From positions 1 through 23,517 of the IMG/VR virus record IMGVR_UViG_3300037847_004460: a stretch of DNA of 23,517 nucleotides. One strand, 5' to 3'. The DNA is from a virus. Under the pieces are notes generated by a model, which saw nothing but the letters and a program-made list of their open reading frames with translations, was not told the origin of the DNA and did no database searches. The translations under genes were made by a program, and so were the position numbers. The stretch's first letter is position 1, and each line of letters starts with the position of its first letter. Below, one piece after another: positions 20,091 to 23,517 of this stretch.

Positions 20091-21633
20091 CGAATAATGC
20101 GCTTGTTTTGCTAGGTGGTAAACCTTGGCTTTCTGGAAGATTTAGCATTGGTACGCTTGCAATAATGTCGCTTATTAAGCCCGGAAGTCCTGCTGCTACC
20201 CTACGTCCAGTTCGACCAGCTGGTTGCCCTGCCCCTGGAGTGTCTTGCTCACCAAGTTTGCCAACTTTAGCCAGCTCTCTAGCAGCAATTTTTTCCGCTT
20301 CGATTAAATCCTTTTCATCTACCTGACTTAAATCAACAGTTATATTGCCATCATCATCAACAGTGGTTGCATCTTTATATTTGAGCTGCCCTGCTTTTTC
20401 ATGTCCCTCAGGGAACCGCGCTTGTGCTAAAACGTCATTTGTCCCCCTGGCTAATGCAGTAGCATCTTTACCCTTACGCTCTCTATCAGCAGCCATGTCT
20501 TTGAATTCATCAGGATACTTACCCCTTATATATTCAATAACATTGTTTTGTATTTCTGTTGGCGTTAATTCTTTACCATCTGGCCCTGTCACCAGGCCAA
20601 CAATAGTTTCAAGTTCTTCAGGATTATCGGTATCTAAAATCTCATTAACTGCACTTGCTAAATCACCCATAAGAATGTTTTGATTTCCAGCTGCAGCCAA
20701 GGTTTCCAATGTTGCAATAACATGAGCTTTAGGATCTCCAGCCCCTTCTAGCGCCCGATTAGCGATTAATATTTTTCGAGCATCAGTAGCCTCACGAATA
20801 TCGCCTAACCGACCTCTATCAACCTTAATATCGCCAGTTTCCTCAAACCCATTGTCTTTCAGCAATTTTTTATCAGCTGCGCTTAGTGGTTCTCTAGAAG
20901 CTCTAATATCATCTGCAGCATCTTTAGCCTCAATAAGTTGATATTGTGATGTTTCATACTTATCAATTGCAGCACCTTGCCCAGCCTGTTTTAACTGAGT
21001 TTTTATTTGTTGATATTCAGGAGAGTCAAATTCAACAGACCCTAACAGTTGTGTTGCCTGTTTAGCTTGTTCTGCTGCAAGCTCATTTTCTCGTTTTAAT
21101 GCTGTAACCCTAGTATTGTATTTAATATCACTTGCTTGAGTTGCGGCTTTTGCATTTTGATTTAATGTTGAAAGTCGATCAGTTAACACTTGCTGAACCT
21201 GTTGTTCTTGGGCTGTTAATGGCGCTTCTTGCGTTCTATAAGCCTCAAGCTGCTCCTCTATTTTGATAATAGCGTTAGCAGTATTTGTGGTTTCATTAGC
21301 TTGAGTAGCAGAACGACGATCATTTACTACGCCCATTGCGTCAGTAATTGTATTTCGTATTTCCTCATTTTTAACCGTAGGCAACAGCTCAGAAAGATCG
21401 GATGAAACTTTAGTTAACATTCCTGTATCGCCCTGCTCTTCAGCTATTTGAGCCTGGCGCAAAAGATCTAGTGTTTGCTCTTCTGCTGCACGACCAATAC
21501 GTTCTTCTTCGCGGCGTTCTGGGGCAAGCATACTTGCACCAATCGCTGCTCCAGCGTCCTTCGCAAAACTTGGGTTAGCAAGCTGGCCTAAAACAGCTGA
21601 GCTAAGTCTTAAATTCGGGGCTCTTACAGCCAT
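20083..21633 (-). CDS. Internal virion protein, coiled-coil (T7 gp15-like position)
   Basis: The 516-residue protein is highly charged and predicted mostly helical. It opens MAVRAPNLRLSSAVLGQLAN, then has long E/Q/A-rich helices (EQLEAYRTQEAPLTAQEQQV, KRENELAAEQAKQATQLLG) and a C-terminal hydrophobic/Pro region (PGLISDIIASVPMLNLPES). No enzyme motif. Size, helicity and its place between the Ala/Gln-rich and the 941-residue genes parallel T7 gp15, an ejected core protein. Homology is not shown here; the call is by gene order and composition. Confidence 0.6.
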   Translation of the reverse strand: MAVRAPNLRLSSAVLGQLANPSFAKDAGAAIGASMLAPERREEERIGRAAEEQTLDLLRQAQIAEEQGDTGMLTKVSSDLSELLPTVKNEEIRNTITDAMGVVNDRRSATQANETTNTANAIIKIEEQLEAYRTQEAPLTAQEQQVQQVLTDRLSTLNQNAKAATQASDIKYNTRVTALKRENELAAEQAKQATQLLGSVEFDSPEYQQIKTQLKQAGQGAAIDKYETSQYQLIEAKDAADDIRASREPLSAADKKLLKDNGFEETGDIKVDRGRLGDIREATDARKILIANRALEGAGDPKAHVIATLETLAAAGNQNILMGDLASAVNEILDTDNPEELETIVGLVTGPDGKELTPTEIQNNVIEYIRGKYPDEFKDMAADRERKGKDATALARGTNDVLAQARFPEGHEKAGQLKYKDATTVDDDGNITVDLSQVDEKDLIEAEKIAARELAKVGKLGEQDTPGAGQPAGRTGRRVAAGLPGLISDIIASVPMLNLPESQGLPPSKTSALFDD

Positions 21634-21649
21634 AATTCATCTCCAAATA

Positions 21650-22741
21650 TCAAAAGAGGCCAGATAGAAAATCAAATAACCCGCCACCACTGCTTTGCGC
21701 ACTAGCAGCCAAAGCACCTGAACCAATATTACCCATAAGGTTAGCTTGACCAAGAGCAGCAGCAAGCTGTGCATCTATGCCTGTCATCTTAGCCTCACCA
21801 AACATACCAGTGCCAAACTGCTGTGCTCTTTGAGCCAGCTGAGACGCTGTAAGACCTTGCTGCAACGTATTCAGGGCCAAAGATTCAGGCAACAATGCAC
21901 CGCGCAAAGCGTTCACTGCCATCTGTGTTTGAGCTTGACGCAATCCCTGGCGACCAGCAAACATGCCAAGACCCAACTGTGCAGCTTGAAGCCCTTGGGC
22001 CTGCCTAGCAGCCTCTAGAGCCTGTCTTTGAGTGGCAAGGCCAGAACCTAGTCCAGTAAATTGCGACCCAAGTGCGGCTTGCTGTGCTTGCTCAGCCATA
22101 GATTGTTGCATAGCCTGCAATGCAGCTGTATTTCGAGCTTCTTCTTGAGCTTTAGCAAGTGCTAACTGCTCACCTGTGCCACCAAACATTTCTGTTTGCA
22201 CGCCAAGTCTGCCTTGATTGTATAAACGCTCCTCCAAAGCAAGTCGTTGGCGCTCTTCTTCTGGCAGCTGCCTAGCTCTAATCCGGTTAAATATTTCTTG
22301 CTCGCGCTCTTCAGTGCTTTGACCCACTTGAGACATAAGCTGACTGCCAAGCCCAAATGCCTGAGAGCTTGCCCTAGCCTGCTCTTCCAAGCCCATTGGC
22401 GCAGCACCCAAAGTTCTTCTCGCACTACCAAATAACTCCTGACCAAAATCACCAGTAGTTGTTGTGCCAAGGGGAGCGCCAGTAGCTCGCCTAGCATCCT
22501 GAAACAATGCCGCCTGAACGCCAGCAGCAGGACCAGTAATGGCTAAATTAAGATCACCAGCTTGACCAACTGTACCCCTGGTAGTTCCTGTAGTTATGCC
22601 AAATGGCTGAAACTGCGACTTTTGGTAAACATCATCAGCAATTAAATTAGCAGCTTTTTGAGTGTCATCACCAGCATCACCAAGAACATCATAAGCCTTA
22701 TAAACTGCTGCTAAACCCGTCAAATCACCTAAAAGAGACAT
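21650..22741 (-). CDS. Ala/Gln-rich internal virion protein (T7 gp14-like position)
   Basis: The 363-residue protein is dominated by Ala, Gln, Gly and Leu. It has an N-terminal MSLLGDLTGLAAVYKAYDVL, a Gly/Thr-rich section, helical Q-rich repeats (ALQAMQQSMAEQAQQAALGS, RQALEAARQAQGLQAAQLGL) and the hydrophobic end GGGLFDFLSGLF. Such low-complexity amphipathic proteins with a GLFD-type tail are common as the first inner-core protein in podoviruses and may insert into the outer membrane during DNA entry. Assignment is positional. Confidence 0.65.
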   Translation of the reverse strand: MSLLGDLTGLAAVYKAYDVLGDAGDDTQKAANLIADDVYQKSQFQPFGITTGTTRGTVGQAGDLNLAITGPAAGVQAALFQDARRATGAPLGTTTTGDFGQELFGSARRTLGAAPMGLEEQARASSQAFGLGSQLMSQVGQSTEEREQEIFNRIRARQLPEEERQRLALEERLYNQGRLGVQTEMFGGTGEQLALAKAQEEARNTAALQAMQQSMAEQAQQAALGSQFTGLGSGLATQRQALEAARQAQGLQAAQLGLGMFAGRQGLRQAQTQMAVNALRGALLPESLALNTLQQGLTASQLAQRAQQFGTGMFGEAKMTGIDAQLAAALGQANLMGNIGSGALAASAQSSGGGLFDFLSGLF

Positions 22742-22778
22742 TCAGCTATCCCTCCAAAAACTTTATTTATATACACAA

Positions 22779-23517
22779 TCACAACGTCTTACCTATTAAT
22801 GCTAATACGTTCATTTCCTGTAGGGATATAGCATTACCGTTTACTTCTGTTTGCAAACCTACCGTAATCACACTGCCATTACCCGTACAATTTAAAGACT
22901 TGCGGCTAATTAAATCGCCCAACGTAAAATCCACGGTCGTATATTCTGATTCACCATAGAATCCTGGCGTTGATGTACCTACCCTAAACCGCGACGTATT
23001 AGCCTGAACCGAAAAGTCATACGTCCAGCTAAGGATAATGTCTGCATCATTGCCGCCAATAATCGTGGGCCGTATCTTTTTAAGAATCTTGATCTTTGAC
23101 GGATCGCCAAAGGTTAAACCTGGGCTTGAATATCGGAAAATATAAGACAAGTTGTTATCATCAAAACCATCGTATTTACCAATACCATCTGTAGTGCCTA
23201 TATAAATAGTGCCATCCCTGTCTCTAGCAAAAGACTTGAATTTAACACTAGGCCACTTGGTTACGCGGAATGAGCCATTTTCCAGCCTACCCCTAAGATC
23301 AAAACAGTAAACAAGGTTGCTGTCAGGCAGGCATAGCAGATAAAAGTAGTTTTCAGGGCTATATACGGTGCTGGCAGGGCTGGTTTTAGCCGCCAAAAAT
23401 CCAATCAGTTCCTGTTTTACGTTACGGCTAAGATCAGATATAGGCAGAGACTTTTCTTGTATTGTCCTGCCAAGACTACGCAAGCCATCGTCACTTAAAA
23501 ACAACAGATCAGTGCCA
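22779..23517 (-). CDS. C-terminal part of a tail-tube/nozzle protein (partial)
   Basis: The frame is open to the right edge; the visible chain begins GTDLLFLSDDGLRSLGR and has about 245 residues to a normal stop. It is beta-rich with propeller-like strands (YFYLLCLPDSNLVYCFDLRG, RDRDGTIYIGTTDGIGKYDG, ILSWTYDFSVQANTSRFRVG). The 'LFLSDDGLRSL' segment and position before the internal proteins fit tail tubular protein B / P22 gp10-type nozzle proteins of podoviruses. The beginning lies beyond the window, so the full length is unknown. Confidence 0.6.
   Translation of the reverse strand, partial: GTDLLFLSDDGLRSLGRTIQEKSLPISDLSRNVKQELIGFLAAKTSPASTVYSPENYFYLLCLPDSNLVYCFDLRGRLENGSFRVTKWPSVKFKSFARDRDGTIYIGTTDGIGKYDGFDDNNLSYIFRYSSPGLTFGDPSKIKILKKIRPTIIGGNDADIILSWTYDFSVQANTSRFRVGTSTPGFYGESEYTTVDFTLGDLISRKSLNCTGNGSVITVGLQTEVNGNAISLQEMNVLALIGKTL

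Noticed and set aside
18736-20683. Several plus-strand frames of 60-110 codons inside the internal virion genes.
   Set aside because: They mirror long minus-strand genes, lack ribosome binding sites and have no protein-like motifs.

Overview
The window is a stretch of tailed double-stranded DNA phage genome, not bacterial chromosome. It holds a packaging and capsid block, a lysis pair, an early/replication block and podovirus-type internal virion genes, with no host housekeeping genes. The head, tail and ejection proteins follow a T7-like short-tailed (podovirus) plan. Strong AGGAGG-type ribosome binding sites, moderate GC and many tiny genes of kinds familiar from marine phages suggest an aquatic Gram-negative, possibly gammaproteobacterial, host. 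The host is inference only. No integrase or repressor is recognisable.

Layout. (1) 19-8880, minus strand, read right to left: hypothetical, TerS-like, M15 endolysin, holin-like, SNase-like nuclease, TerL, portal, a small basic protein with a second ORF threaded through it and the portal end, a QueC-like PP-loop enzyme, five tiny lysine-rich proteins, a conserved small protein, FmdB-like zinc ribbon, scaffold, major capsid protein. Many stop/start junctions overlap, so this looks like one translationally coupled late operon. It ends in a hairpin cut by the left edge. (2) 8881-9552: control region with a GC-rich, highly foldable stretch of about 475 nt that I read as a candidate structured RNA on the plus strand. 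(3) 9553-13214, plus strand: early accessory genes, including an ArdC-type antirestriction protein and an Api92-like protein. (4) 13342-14606, minus strand: a three-gene island with a possible ssDNA-annealing protein. (5) 14759-17085, plus strand: RecA-fold ATPase, a large 9-bp-periodic inverted repeat, NinB-like and NinG/HNH-like recombination genes, small membrane proteins. (6) 17265-23517, minus strand: three internal virion/ejection proteins and the C-terminal part of a tail-tube or nozzle protein.

How it fits together. The T7 order is portal, scaffold, capsid, tail tubular A and B, then three internal proteins. Here the capsid lies at the left edge and the tail protein plus internal proteins enter from the right edge. 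A circular or circularly permuted genome would join these into a single leftward late operon. The rightward block would supply anti-restriction, replication and recombination.

The least explained elements are the approximately 117-nt dyad of 9-bp repeats directly after the ATPase gene (15898-16020), the GC-rich foldable stretch upstream of the first early gene (9057-9530), and an apparently dual-coding segment at the portal 3' end (3939-4187).
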